Part shown: in pieces, positions 36,172 to 45,691 of the stretch
Layout of the letters: the number at the start of each line of letters is the position of its first letter
Position numbering within the stretch: the first letter of the stretch is position 1
Assembly: GCA_963968595.1 (NCBI GenBank)
Contig: CAXAHJ010000009.1
Span: 1-64,000, forward strand
Reading direction: 5' to 3'
Source of the DNA: GCA-2730975 sp937893275
GTDB taxonomy: Bacteria > Verrucomicrobiota > Verrucomicrobiia > Opitutales > Seribacteraceae
Length of the DNA: 64,000 nt
The notes under the pieces: model-generated
Told to the model about the DNA's origin: nothing
The model's database searches: none
Seen by the model: only the letters and a program-made list of their open reading frames with translations
Translations under genes and position numbers: made by a program

Positions 36172-37777
36172 GTGTTCTGTATCGTTTTCCGTTCAGCATC
36201 GTTCCGATCCAAGTGTAGCGGATAAAGTAACGGTAGGACAGAAGAAGAATGGTGGTCGTCAAAAAACACACGAAAATGAATTTAAGGATGCTGGGGAATT
36301 CCCAATAAGAGACTAATGCTTGCAGGATTTTGACGAGGGGAAGATGAGCGATGTAAAGCCAGTAGGCAGAATCTGAGACAAAGCGGATCTTTGGGTTCTC
36401 GCCCGAAAAGAATTTGCGGAAGACACCCATCAACCCAAAGATCATCAGCCAGACGAAGATAGCCGAACAAAGGGTGATCAGTTCGTAGCGCCACTCGACG
36501 TCTTTCCTTTCCATTAGGCTAAGCGCGATCACGAAGACAACCAGGGAGACCAAGACGTGCATAGGCCATAAACGACCGATCTTTTGATGAAAGCGTTTGT
36601 TACCGAAGCAAATGGCGCCGTAACCAAAGAAGAGGCCGTAGTAGCCGAGTGCTATGAGATGGGGCGTAATATTAACCGAGGTCGAGGGGCCGAATTCATC
36701 CTCCATGAAATATTGGGCCCAGAAGGTAACGGGAAGAAGCCAAAGCAATCGGAAGGGTGACTCCGCGAGCCATTTGGCTAGACCGGGCAGTCGGACGAAG
36801 CTCAATAGTTTTGCCAAAAGGACAAAGGCTAAAGTCAGATAGACCAAATAGTAGAGAAACCATAGATGAAAGGTACCTAATTGACCGTTAATGAAGTAGT
36901 TCCTGGTGAACCAATTTCCTTCGTCAAACTCCATTCCTTCCATGCTTGAAAGGTTGGGGATTTCGTCGGTGACCAGAAGTTTCATCACATCTTTTCTTCC
37001 CTTCTTTACATCGTCCCATGATATTGAAATTTGCAGAAGATTTCGGGCCACCATTTGGGTTGTCTCTCGACTGTCTATCAGCAAGTCAACGGGACGATTG
37101 CTGTCATGGTTTCTCAGCTCCGGTTCGGCGCCATTTTCAAGTAAAACCCGCACGCTTTCTGTCCGCCCGAAAAAGGTCGCAAAATGCAAGGGGGTATTCC
37201 CTATGTTGCCAAGTAAGTTTACCTCTGCCCCCTTGTCGGCAAGTAACTTGACTGTTTCGGATTGCCCCATAGTCGCCGCCCATTGAAGTGGTGTTAAGGA
37301 ATTGTCGTAGGTCCCGTCTATGTCTGCACCCTCGCTTAGGAACTTTCCGATCGCCTCTAAATCTCCATGCCCAGCCGCTTGGCCTAGGTTGCTGAATTCC
37401 TTTTTTTCCGCCTTCTCTGCTTTATTTATCCAGTCGTCGAAGGTTCCAGTATTTTTTTGTATCGGAAAAAGAAAGAGTCCGAATATGAAAAAGGGAAGAA
37501 CGATGCGTTTGCCACGATGTATAAGCAATCCGCCCGACCCTCGTCCTTGCCACATCATCATTGTGAAGAAACCGCTTACGAAGAAAAACAAGGGCATGCG
37601 AAAGCCATGAATGAACATCATTGGTATCCCATACAACTCGGTCTGGTGTATGTCGTGTATGTTCCATATTGGCCAACCGGTAAAAGAGGCCAAGCCGTGT
37701 AAAACGATGCCAAGCAACATGGCGAAAGCCCGTAAGGCGTCGAGGTCGTGGAACCTTGTTTTGTCCAAATCAGGCAT
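36158..37777 (-). CDS. Acyltransferase-3 membrane protein with inserted ankyrin repeats
   Basis: About 539 residues. The N-terminus is an AT3 acyltransferase with the R-x10-H motif (R16...H27 in ALRAFAMLLGIVLHG), two further early helices, and a later multi-helix region (about 290-535; FLYYLVYLTLAFVLL, SLVVFVIALSLM, SAYWLYIAHLPLVKILQ). Between helix 3 and helix 4, residues about 130-240 are a soluble ankyrin-like block (NLGQAAGHGDLEAIGKFLSEGADID, TPLQWAATMGQSETVKLLADKGAEVN, TPLHFATFFGRTESVRVLLENGAEP). By the positive-inside pattern (HRGKR before helix 3) this block would lie outside the cytoplasm. I chose the ATG at 37777, which overlaps the previous stop by 8 bases (ATGCCTGA), over one nine codons upstream. 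It probably O-acylates a cell-surface glycan. Confidence 0.82.
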   Translation of the reverse strand: MPDLDKTRFHDLDALRAFAMLLGIVLHGLASFTGWPIWNIHDIHQTELYGIPMMFIHGFRMPLFFFVSGFFTMMMWQGRGSGGLLIHRGKRIVLPFFIFGLFLFPIQKNTGTFDDWINKAEKAEKKEFSNLGQAAGHGDLEAIGKFLSEGADIDGTYDNSLTPLQWAATMGQSETVKLLADKGAEVNLLGNIGNTPLHFATFFGRTESVRVLLENGAEPELRNHDSNRPVDLLIDSRETTQMVARNLLQISISWDDVKKGRKDVMKLLVTDEIPNLSSMEGMEFDEGNWFTRNYFINGQLGTFHLWFLYYLVYLTLAFVLLAKLLSFVRLPGLAKWLAESPFRLLWLLPVTFWAQYFMEDEFGPSTSVNITPHLIALGYYGLFFGYGAICFGNKRFHQKIGRLWPMHVLVSLVVFVIALSLMERKDVEWRYELITLCSAIFVWLMIFGLMGVFRKFFSGENPKIRFVSDSAYWLYIAHLPLVKILQALVSYWEFPSILKFIFVCFLTTTILLLSYRYFIRYTWIGTMLNGKRYRTHEAN

Positions 37778-38238
37778 CCATCGTTGCAGCCCAATACTTT
37801 CCATGGATGTCCAAGGCGTTCACGGAATCTAAGCTGCATCCGGCAAGTCCGGTCGGGTCCAGATATACGGACTTACGGTCGCCTTGATTGATCTTTTCCG
37901 AAGAAAATTGGATGCGAAGTTCTTTCTCCCTTTTTTCGCTAGTATTTTGAGTGACCTCACCTTCCGCTGGGTAGGGAAGGGGAAATGATTTTTTGCCTTC
38001 ACTATCAATCACTTGGATAACCGCAAGTCGTGCTTTGGTGTTTCCTTTATTTTCGATTAACAAGCTCGAGGCACTGCTCTCGTTTCCTGATTTTTAACTC
38101 GAGAGGATCGGTCGAGGAATTCAGTCTTATCGGTCCCAGGATCGGATTGAGGATTTTTTCAAAAGCGTTCTCTATTAAGATCAAAAATCCGGCAATGAGC
38201 AGACTGGCTACGATTGCGATAATGGTGATAGGATCCAT
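37770..38238 (-). pseudogene. Small membrane-anchored protein gene with a single frameshift
   Basis: Two overlapping frames read as one protein. The first (ATG at 38238) gives MDPITIIAIVASLLIAGFLILI, a membrane anchor, and continues to PLELK; the second runs from about 38090 to the stop at 37770 (SGNESSASSLLIENKG ... YLDPTGLAG ... KYWAATMDA). Deleting one A from the AAAAA run (minus strand, 38091-38095) joins them as LELK-SGNESSASSLLIENKG. It is either a real frameshift mutation or a homopolymer sequencing error. The corrected product, about 150 residues, has a beta-sandwich-like soluble part (LLIENKGNTKARLAVIQV). It lies 2 bases from the gene at 38241 and overlaps the acyltransferase start. 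Confidence 0.7.
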
Positions 38239-38240
38239 TC

Positions 38241-38771
38241 TTATCTTAGAGTCTTATTCCCGGGAGCTTTTGTAACGGTCTTCACCTTGACTAAGGTGTA
38301 GACGATGGGTTCGGGACCGAGGCCCTCGACGCTGACCACCACGGTATTTTCGTCCTTCATGGTATAACGTACCTGCATGACTCCTTCCACTCCCTCTCTC
38401 GTAGCGAACCCCAGGCCAAGGATGGCCTCGCCGTCCTTGACTTCCCATTTCCCGAGAACGCTGGTGCCTTTGCTGTCCGTCCCCGCGTGGAACACGGTTC
38501 CGTCCTTGGCGTTACGTCCCATGATGGCCACGCTGTTTGTGCCGAAGGCCGTGCCGGTGACCAAGATGGCGTGATCCTTCACTTTCCAAGCGTAGGTGAC
38601 CTTCCTATTCTGGCCCTTGGTCTTGGGATCAACCCAGGTGCCGATGATTCCATCCCATTTCGATTCCTTTAGTACGTCGCCAAGGGTTTCGGCATAGCTC
38701 GTTACTCCGCCGAGCATGAACAAGATGGCCGCCAAGGCCGCGAACTTTGTCTTACAGTATGAAACTTTCAT
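38241..38771 (-). CDS. Secreted beta-rich protein of unknown function
   Basis: A 176-residue protein with a signal peptide (KFAALAAILFMLGGVTSYA). The mature domain has repeated beta segments (IIGTWVDPKTKG, VTYAWKVKDHAILVTGTAFG, SVLGKWEVKDGEAILGLG, MQVRYTMKDENTVVVSVEG) like lipocalin/DUF1579-type ligand-binding barrels, starting with the G-T-W signature. It is the first gene of a run with the frameshifted gene and the AT3-ankyrin gene. Function unknown. Confidence 0.75.
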   Translation of the reverse strand: MKVSYCKTKFAALAAILFMLGGVTSYAETLGDVLKESKWDGIIGTWVDPKTKGQNRKVTYAWKVKDHAILVTGTAFGTNSVAIMGRNAKDGTVFHAGTDSKGTSVLGKWEVKDGEAILGLGFATREGVEGVMQVRYTMKDENTVVVSVEGLGPEPIVYTLVKVKTVTKAPGNKTLR

Positions 38772-38892
38772 GGGTCTCTCTTTTGATTTAGGGTTGTGGA
38801 TGGTTTCGTCGAAAAGGGGTTACGAAGCAAAGGATGGGGAACGAGTTGAGGTAAGGCTAGCAAATGTCATTAGGCTTGAGAGAAGAATTCGT

Positions 38893-40344
38893 TCACAACC
38901 GCTTGGGGTTGAAAGGGGTGGTCGGTGTCTTGCCGCTGGCTTTTTTTACCAGCAACTTGCGGAGGCTTTTCATGACCGCCTTGCTTTGCTTGTCCGGCTT
39001 AATGGCGAGGTTGTCGAATTCCATCGGATCGGCGTGGTGGTCGTACAGTTCGACACCGTGCTTGCCTTCTCCCCAGTCCGAGTAGCGCCAGCGCTCGGTG
39101 CGTATGCTGCGTCCCATGACGGGCTCGGCGAGGCGGTCGTCCGCCGGGCGCAGGACTTGGGTGATGGCGTATCCGTCCCATGGGGCGATGGGGTTTTGCA
39201 ATAAGGGTTGAAGCGATCGTCCCTCAACGGCCTTGGGAGTGGACAGGCCGGCCAAGTCGGTCAGGGTGGGGTAGATGTCGACGAATTCCACGATGCGTCG
39301 ACAGGACTGTCCATTGCCCGCTGCGCCGGGTGCCTTGATGATTAGCGGGGTTCGGGCGCCCTGCTCGAAGAGGGTGCGTTTTTGCCAGATTCCGTTGTGC
39401 TCTCCGAGGTGATAGCCGTGGTCGCTCCAAAAGACCACGATGGTGTTGTCCGCGAGATCGAGGCGCTCGAGGGCATCCATCATGCGGCCGACTTGGGCGT
39501 CGACGAAGGAGACGCAGGCATAGTAGGCCTGCATCGCCTTGCGGCAGGTCAATTCGTCTAGGTTGTAATGGGGCACGGGGCAATTGTGGGCGAAGGCGGC
39601 GGTGGGTATGTCCTTGCGATCGTCTTTCGGGGCATACGGCAGGCGCATGTCCTCCAAGGGATACATATCGAAATACTTCTTGGGGGCGACGTAAGGCGTG
39701 TGCGGACGGAAGAACCCGGCAGCGATGAAGAAGGGTTCCTTCTTCTTTTGTTCCATTAGCTTGATCGCTTCGGTGGCGATCATTCCGTCGGTCTGTTCCT
39801 CGTCTTTGCCATCGGCTGCCAGCCAGCTCAAGGCGGCGCTGATCTTGCGGTGGGGTTCGGCGTTGAAGATGAGAGCCTCGTCGGTCTTGTCGCGCCCCTT
39901 TGGGTTGACCGTCTTTTGCCAGGAAGGCGGGTCGTCGAAGCCGTCGGTCCCTATGCTGGCGGGTACGTTGTAGTGGTAGATTTTCCCCACCCGTCCGGCC
40001 CACCAGCCGCCTTTCATGAAATGTTGGGAAAGGGTAACCGCGTTCGGCACTTCGTCGCGAAAGTGGCGGTCCAAGTCGTAGACCTTGATGGTGTCCGGGC
40101 GTAGGCCCGTCATGACCGATGCCCGTGTCGGGTTGCAGAGCGGCAATTGGTTGTAGGCCCGCAAGAAACAGACCCCTTGGCCAGCCAGTTTGTCAATGTT
40201 CGGGGTTTGGGCGAGGCGGTCGCCGTAACAGCCCAGCGAACTGGCCAGGTCGTCCACCGAAATGAACAATACGTTGGGCTTAGCGGCGGCTACGAGCGAG
40301 CCGACAAGGGTAAGGGCGATGATGGACAGGGTGATTTTCTTCAT
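38893..40344 (-). CDS. Secreted sulfatase, iduronate-2-sulfatase-like
   Basis: About 483 residues from the ATG at 40344 (MKKITLSIIALTLVGSLVAA). The metal-binding VDDLASSLGCYGD, the formylglycine Cys C70 in LPLCNPTRASVMTGLRPDT, FFRPHTPYVAPKKYFD and FWSDHGYHLGEH are typical of iduronate-2-sulfatase-type bacterial enzymes acting on uronate or fucose sulfates. The sulfatase part of the 1-2300 fusion is of the same subtype. It is divergent from the beta-helix gene across about 145 bases. Confidence 0.92.
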   Translation of the reverse strand: MKKITLSIIALTLVGSLVAAAKPNVLFISVDDLASSLGCYGDRLAQTPNIDKLAGQGVCFLRAYNQLPLCNPTRASVMTGLRPDTIKVYDLDRHFRDEVPNAVTLSQHFMKGGWWAGRVGKIYHYNVPASIGTDGFDDPPSWQKTVNPKGRDKTDEALIFNAEPHRKISAALSWLAADGKDEEQTDGMIATEAIKLMEQKKKEPFFIAAGFFRPHTPYVAPKKYFDMYPLEDMRLPYAPKDDRKDIPTAAFAHNCPVPHYNLDELTCRKAMQAYYACVSFVDAQVGRMMDALERLDLADNTIVVFWSDHGYHLGEHNGIWQKRTLFEQGARTPLIIKAPGAAGNGQSCRRIVEFVDIYPTLTDLAGLSTPKAVEGRSLQPLLQNPIAPWDGYAITQVLRPADDRLAEPVMGRSIRTERWRYSDWGEGKHGVELYDHHADPMEFDNLAIKPDKQSKAVMKSLRKLLVKKASGKTPTTPFNPKRL

Positions 40345-40489
40345 GACGAATTGGCTTTTTAGGGACACTTGACTCTCCGGAAAGAAGCCTGGGATTCAAG
40401 GCTTAAAGTTTTCATTACTTCCAAACGAATGTGAAGTAATTGCTCGAATGATCTTGAGATGTTCTTGGGAATTATGTTTTCGAAGTTGC

Positions 40490-42451
40490 ATGAGGTATTT
40501 ATTTCGCTGCTTGATTTCGGCCTTCTTGTTTCTTGTCGTGGGGTCGAATGGGTTTGGAGGAATTCTGGACCAGCCTTGGTTTCCCAAAGCACCTTCGCTA
40601 CCGAAGCCCTCGGGTGAAGTTATTCAGGTAAAAACTGTTAATGAATTGTTCCAAGCGGCCAAAAAGGTCGCACCGGGCGGAGCCATACTGCTGGCGGATG
40701 GGCATTACATGATGCCTCGTTACTTTGAACTCACCACCGACAACGTAACACTTCGAGGGGTATCGGGTGATCGGCATAAGGTCATTCTTGACGGCGCATC
40801 GAGTCGTCATGGCGAACTGGTAGGCATAACGGGAGCCAAGGGCGTTACGATTGCGGACCTAACTATCCGGAACATCAAGTGGAACGGGTTCAAAATCAAT
40901 TCAGACCGAGGTACTGAAAAGGCGACGATTTACAACTGCGTCATCCACAATATTTGGCAACGTGGCGTCAAAGCTCCCGCCATGCCGAAGGAGAAAGGAG
41001 CTCGGGGGCCTCGGGAATGCCGCATCCAATATTGCCTCTTTTACAATGACCGTCCCAAGCAATTCGCGGATGACGAGACCGATACGGCAGACTCTTTCAA
41101 TGGGAATTACATTGGCGGGATTGACGTCAAGAATACGATCGACTGGACGATAAGCGACAATGTCTTCCTCGGCATCCAAGGCCGCACTCGGGAGGGTCGT
41201 GGTTGCATTTACATTTCGGAAAACGGTCGCGGTTGCAAAATCGAGCGAAACGTATTCATCGATTGCGATGTGGCAATTGCGTTGGGCAACCCGTCACTTG
41301 GTTATTCTCCCTTGCAGGCCATCAATTGCGTGGCCCGAAACAATTTCGTGTCCCAATGCCCGGAGACAGGAATCCTAGCCTGTTATACTCGAGACTGTCG
41401 AATTGAAGGAAATACCATTTACGATCCGGCTCCCAGGCCGAAACGACCGATCTGGGTTCAGCTCAAAAATGACGGGTTGATTGTCAAAGGAAACCTCGTG
41501 GTCGGACCGCCAATAAATATTACCAGTGACAGCGAAATTGAGCTGATTGACAATGAGCGCATCGAGCAAACAGCTTTCGCTTCCTTAGTTAAATCGCAAG
41601 CAGGCCAAGATTTTCTTGATGACAAGGCAGTTCTACTAGCGGTGCAACTTCCCGAGCTAGTCAAGGCGAGCATGAAACGGTCATCGGATTCGCGGTTGAA
41701 GCCTGGCGTTCAATCACCTGAAACTTGGGTCGCCATGCGCAAAGTTCACGAAAGATTCAAGGGGCAAGTCGGGTACGTCGCCCAGTTCGGAGATTCAATC
41801 ACTTATTCGATGGCCTTCTGGTCGGCGATGGGATGGGACGACCCCCAGCGGTATCTTACGCAAGATGATGCTCTTCCCAAGCGGCCCGGAAGGATGCGCT
41901 GGCGCGACTACTTGAAGGGTGCTCGCGACAAAGGGCCCAAGCATGCGAATTACTCGGGCTGGCAGGTCGGGCAGCTTTTGAAATCCATGGATGCCGTTAT
42001 CGAGCGTGATAAGCCCGAGGCGGCAATTGTCATGATCGGTACGAACGACGTTTCGGGCGGCCGGGTTCCCGAGCTTTATCGCGAGCGTCTCGAGCAAGTC
42101 ATCCGAAAATGCCTTGAGGGTGGTTGCGTGCCGATCCTTAACACAATCCCGCCCCGCCGTGGTCGTGAGGCGGCGGTTGCCGAAGCCAATGGGATTGTTC
42201 GCGAAGTAGCCAAAAATCTCAAAGTGCCTCTTGGGGACTTTCATTCCGAATGTATCCGACGGCGCCCGGAAGGTGCATGGGACGGTACGCTCATTTCAAG
42301 GGATGGCGTGCACCCAAGCGGAGGGAAATCAAACGATTACAGTGAAGCGAATTTGCAGAATTGCGGATACGCGTTGCGCAACTGGGTGAACTTTCTCGTA
42401 TACCGTCAACTTTACTTTCGAGTATTCAATCCCGAAGAGATTGAGAAATAG
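40490..42451 (+). CDS. Secreted right-handed beta-helix (PL6-like) protein fused to SGNH esterase
   Basis: About 653 residues from the ATG at 40490 (signal MRYLFRCLISAFLFLVVGSNG). Residues about 50-360 form a parallel beta-helix (VKTVNELFQAAKKVAPGGAI, GVTIADLTIRNIKWNGFKI, CKIERNVFIDCDVAIALG), like PL6 alginate lyases or chondroitinase B, though I cannot confirm catalytic Lys/Arg. Residues about 425-640 are an SGNH hydrolase: GDSIT from 434 (S436), GTND near 517-520, and D605/H608 in RDGVHPSGG. The fusion suggests cleavage and de-esterification of the same polysaccharide. An ATG 42 bases upstream (40448) is less likely. Confidence 0.85.
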   Translation: MRYLFRCLISAFLFLVVGSNGFGGILDQPWFPKAPSLPKPSGEVIQVKTVNELFQAAKKVAPGGAILLADGHYMMPRYFELTTDNVTLRGVSGDRHKVILDGASSRHGELVGITGAKGVTIADLTIRNIKWNGFKINSDRGTEKATIYNCVIHNIWQRGVKAPAMPKEKGARGPRECRIQYCLFYNDRPKQFADDETDTADSFNGNYIGGIDVKNTIDWTISDNVFLGIQGRTREGRGCIYISENGRGCKIERNVFIDCDVAIALGNPSLGYSPLQAINCVARNNFVSQCPETGILACYTRDCRIEGNTIYDPAPRPKRPIWVQLKNDGLIVKGNLVVGPPINITSDSEIELIDNERIEQTAFASLVKSQAGQDFLDDKAVLLAVQLPELVKASMKRSSDSRLKPGVQSPETWVAMRKVHERFKGQVGYVAQFGDSITYSMAFWSAMGWDDPQRYLTQDDALPKRPGRMRWRDYLKGARDKGPKHANYSGWQVGQLLKSMDAVIERDKPEAAIVMIGTNDVSGGRVPELYRERLEQVIRKCLEGGCVPILNTIPPRRGREAAVAEANGIVREVAKNLKVPLGDFHSECIRRRPEGAWDGTLISRDGVHPSGGKSNDYSEANLQNCGYALRNWVNFLVYRQLYFRVFNPEEIEK

Positions 42452-42533
42452 AAGAGCCCCGGCTTTCTTATGTGATGGTCGAGGTAAAAGGTTCTCGTTG
42501 AACAAGTTTTTGTTTTGGTCTGAACAAATCCTT

Positions 42534-44588
42534 TTATTCAGCCAAGGGCCGAACCACCAGAGATTGGAGTTTCCAGCTACCAGCGGTTTCCACTCCGAGG
42601 TGCGGGTTGGCATCTAGAATAAGCATTTCTCCCTTCTTGAGGATTCCCAGATCGCTAATGATGCCCTGCTGGTTTTTGGCATCGTTGTCCTTGTCCGTGC
42701 AGTAGATGGCAAGCGGGGCCCGTTTGCCCATTAGCAGGCTTCCCCCACAGGTTCCGTCCTTGCCGGCTTTCAAGCCGACCGATTCGATCAAGACATCCTG
42801 CTTGAAGCGAATGACGATAGCTTGTCCGGCATCCACCCTGTCCGAACCTGATCCGTGAATGCCCACGCCGTCCGGATCCATGGATGCCTTTCCACCCTTC
42901 GCCAAGAGGTTCATGACGATGGGCGTGGGTGAAGAGATGGGCTTGGTCCAGTCGAAGGTCAGCCGTTTCTTAGGGGCAAAGGGAACGAAGCGGTGTCCAC
43001 CTGCCCTGCGATGAAGCAAGGCGGTCGAGACGAGCCTCTTGACAAGCGGTTTCAGGCTTGGGGCGTCCAAGCGATTTTTTCCTTCTTTGGGGTCGGTCGC
43101 GAGATCGAAAAGCATGGTCGGGTTGGCTTTCCCCAAACGGAGAAGCGAGGCATCGAAAAACATTTTCCATTTCCCCTGCGCGACTTTCCCTCCCACCTTG
43201 GGATTGTCCAACCGCATGGCACAGGCAGCCCCATCCTTGCTCTCTTTGTGGTCGTTGTAAAACATCGGCCGGTCGACGAGCTTTTTTCCCTGCCAGGCGG
43301 GCAGGAGGCTCAAGCTGTCCTCGGCTCCCTTCTCTCCTTTTTTCAAGTCAGGGAGGGAGGCGCCCATGATCTCGGAGAAGGTCGCGTACAAGTCCTGCAG
43401 GCCGATCAGTTGCTCACTGACCTTGCCTTTGCCGATTTTCCCCTTGGGCCATGAAACGATGAAAGGGACTCTGTGCCCGCCTTCGAAGCAACTTCCCTTG
43501 TTGCTACGGACCTGGCCGGTGGCGGTCTTGGCAGTGACCTCGGCCCCATTGTCGGAAGTGAAGATCACGATAGTGTTCTCAATCAGCTTGCTTCCCTTGT
43601 TCCGGGGATCGTCCGTATTTTGCAGGTAGTCAAGCAACCGGCCGAGGGCGATGTCGTTCTCATAGATATAGTCCAGACGGACCGAGGTCGCTTGACCGGA
43701 CATGGTTCGTCCGGCCCCTTTGACTGCTTTGTTCCCGATTTTCTTGTCCGGAGTGTAGGGGCCGTGATTGGAATTGCTCGGGTAGTAGAGAAAGAAGGGC
43801 TTGCCTGAGGAATCTTTTCCTTCGAAGTGATTGTCGAGAAAAGTGATTGCATGGTCGGAGTGCCTGCTTCCGAGGGAATGAAAATCGTAGGCATGGGGCC
43901 CTTTTTTAAACAACTGCTTACCGTTTCCATTGGCGCTGACGATCTGGTTGTTGTGGACGTGACCGGGCCCGGTTCTTTGCTTGGGGGTGTTCTGGTCCCC
44001 TCTCTTGTTTCTTCCGCTCTTCGGGACCGTGGTGCCTGCATCGAGTCCGGAAGTTCCGTGCGAACGGGAAGTGAAGCGGGCGTAGTCGAATCCATGCGCC
44101 GCGGGACCATCGGTGATACCCTTGGTCAAATCCGCATCATCCCAGCCCGCAGCCGGTTTGCCATCCGATTGCGTGTAGCGCAGACCGAGGTGCCATTTGC
44201 CCACCATGGCGGTGGCATAGTCTTGCGAACGAAAGAGGGTTCCGAGGGTAGGGCGGTCCTTTTCGATCAAGGGGTCTCCCTGAACCCCGAAGAGAACCCA
44301 ATGCTTCATTCGTGCCCGCCATGGATAGCGTCCAGTCAGCAAACCATAACGGGTCGGGGTGCAACGCGAGGATGGAGTGTGGGCGTCGGTAAAGAGCATG
44401 CCCCCGTCGGCCAGCCTTTGCATGGCTGGTGTCTTGAGCTGTTGATCATCCGTATTCTTCGTGAAAAATTTGTAGGCCGAGGTATCCCCCATTCCCATGT
44501 CGTCGGCCATGAAGAGCACGACATTCGGACGGTTGGAAACCTGACCGAGGGCAAAAAGGGGGAGGAGGAAAAGTAGCAGGGGCTTCAT
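42534..44588 (-). CDS. Secreted arylsulfatase with extra C-terminal beta-sandwich domain
   Basis: A 684-residue sulfatase. Signal peptide MKPLLLFLLPLFALG; metal ligands in LFMADDMGMGD; formylglycine Cys C76 in SSRCTPTRYGLLTGRYPW; second metal site IFTSDNGAE. After about residue 530 a C-terminal domain not seen in the other sulfatases here begins (LTFDWTKPISSPTPIVMN, DAGQAIVIRFKQDVLIESVGL, GEMLILDANPHLGVE), probably a binding or dimerisation module. The DQQLKTPAMQRLADGGMLF segment is typical of family S1 enzymes. Confidence 0.9.
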   Translation of the reverse strand: MKPLLLFLLPLFALGQVSNRPNVVLFMADDMGMGDTSAYKFFTKNTDDQQLKTPAMQRLADGGMLFTDAHTPSSRCTPTRYGLLTGRYPWRARMKHWVLFGVQGDPLIEKDRPTLGTLFRSQDYATAMVGKWHLGLRYTQSDGKPAAGWDDADLTKGITDGPAAHGFDYARFTSRSHGTSGLDAGTTVPKSGRNKRGDQNTPKQRTGPGHVHNNQIVSANGNGKQLFKKGPHAYDFHSLGSRHSDHAITFLDNHFEGKDSSGKPFFLYYPSNSNHGPYTPDKKIGNKAVKGAGRTMSGQATSVRLDYIYENDIALGRLLDYLQNTDDPRNKGSKLIENTIVIFTSDNGAEVTAKTATGQVRSNKGSCFEGGHRVPFIVSWPKGKIGKGKVSEQLIGLQDLYATFSEIMGASLPDLKKGEKGAEDSLSLLPAWQGKKLVDRPMFYNDHKESKDGAACAMRLDNPKVGGKVAQGKWKMFFDASLLRLGKANPTMLFDLATDPKEGKNRLDAPSLKPLVKRLVSTALLHRRAGGHRFVPFAPKKRLTFDWTKPISSPTPIVMNLLAKGGKASMDPDGVGIHGSGSDRVDAGQAIVIRFKQDVLIESVGLKAGKDGTCGGSLLMGKRAPLAIYCTDKDNDAKNQQGIISDLGILKKGEMLILDANPHLGVETAGSWKLQSLVVRPLAE

Positions 44589-44860
44589 CCGCTGATCCTA
44601 CTTGGATCTGCGGATTTCTTGCAAGTCGATTGCTTGTGGGAATTCTTGTTTGCTAGGTGTGTGAGTAAGCCCGCTTGGGCTGTCTTATTCCTGAACTGGG
44701 AGAAACTTTTTAAGTCTTTGATTTACTTTCTTGGGATTCAAGAGGAGCTTTTTGTGGTTTTCCCGAACGTGATTGAGGCCGTTGGGCAAGTAGCCTTCGA
44801 AGCATTTATTGCTAAGCTTGCCCTCCTCGCATCCTTGCCCCCGATCTTGACCAGCAAGGC
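44589..44860. other. Intergenic/degenerate DNA downstream of the lipoprotein pseudogene
   Basis: On the minus strand a further short coherent frame can be read (NKCFEGYLPNGLNHVRENHK, ending FLPVQE) near 44700-44820. It may be a leftover of another protein, but it has no start and no recognisable family. Plus-strand frames here look non-coding. Confidence 0.3.
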
Positions 44861-45627
44861 TTATTCTTGGAATTCAATGCGCGCTCCCTGAGGAAGCTCC
44901 TTGAGGGTAGATTCAGAAAATCTCTTCTGGTCTGGTCATGATATCATGATCATGGTCAGGGTAATGAGATTGCCCTCGGCCCGGATGAAGGGGAACTCCT
45001 CCTGTAGTTTGGTTTGGATCAAATCGATGGTTTCCGGTGTGAAGCTATTCGGCACTTTTTTGTCCATTTCCTCCCTCATCTCCTGCAAGCGTGCCTTTAA
45101 CTGACGACCAAGTACTCAGTTGGCCAGAGATATGACTTTGGAGGCATTCGAGAGTTTGATAGTCTGGGCTCCGCATAGTCGTCCTTTCTCGTCTTGGTAG
45201 AACCCGGTGTTTTCGATTACGACTTCCTTGAGCAGGGCACTTATCAGGTCCTCCTCGGATTGGCCGAAAACCCTGCCTTCGGGAACGGGTTGTTTTTTAA
45301 CCTGTTCGAGCATTCCCTTCAGAGCCCCGCGCTTGTACTCGAAGATCCAGTTGCTGAAGAAAAAGGTCTGCCCTTCATTCAAAACGGATGCCAGTTGGTC
45401 GACTTGCAACTGGTTGAGCTTATCCACCGTGGCCACATCGTCGGTGTTCTTCTGTGTATTCTGTCCCTTATCAAGGTTTCCAAAGATGCCTTGATACTTC
45501 AGAGTCATCCGGATCTCATCCTTCTCCTTGTCGTGTGCGTAGACAAGTTCCTGTTCTTCAATTTAATACATGAGGTAAGGGTGATGACGATGAATAGAAT
45601 GAAAAGGGATGAGGTGAATGATCTCAT
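44861..45627 (-). pseudogene. Decaying lipoprotein gene with one frameshift and two nonsense codons
   Basis: A coherent reading is visible across lesions. ATG at 45627 gives a lipoprotein signal (MRSFTSSLFILFIVITLTSC, lipobox LTSC). After C-I-K the frame shifts by one base at an AAA run (about 45562); the next frame reads IEEQELVYAHDKEKDEIR and continues through a 130-residue open segment (KYQGIFGNLDKGQ, GQTFFFSNWIFEYKRG, ALLKEVVIENTGFYQDE) to a TGA at 45116-45118 that probably replaced a TGG. It then resumes in the same frame (VLGRQLKARLQEMREE, TPETIDLIQTKLQEEFPF), meets another TGA near 44939 and ends at TAA 44861. The product was a beta-strand/helix-rich lipoprotein of about 250 residues. 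Confidence 0.72.
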
Positions 45628-45691
45628 ATTTTAATATTTGATGTTCATTTCCCTCTCGGCAACACTATCAATGGATCGAAGCGTATTCAAT

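Noticed and set aside
39224..40003. 259-residue frame within the iduronate-2-sulfatase-like gene
   Set aside because: Shadow frame with Arg/Pro-rich composition; the sulfatase reading is clear.
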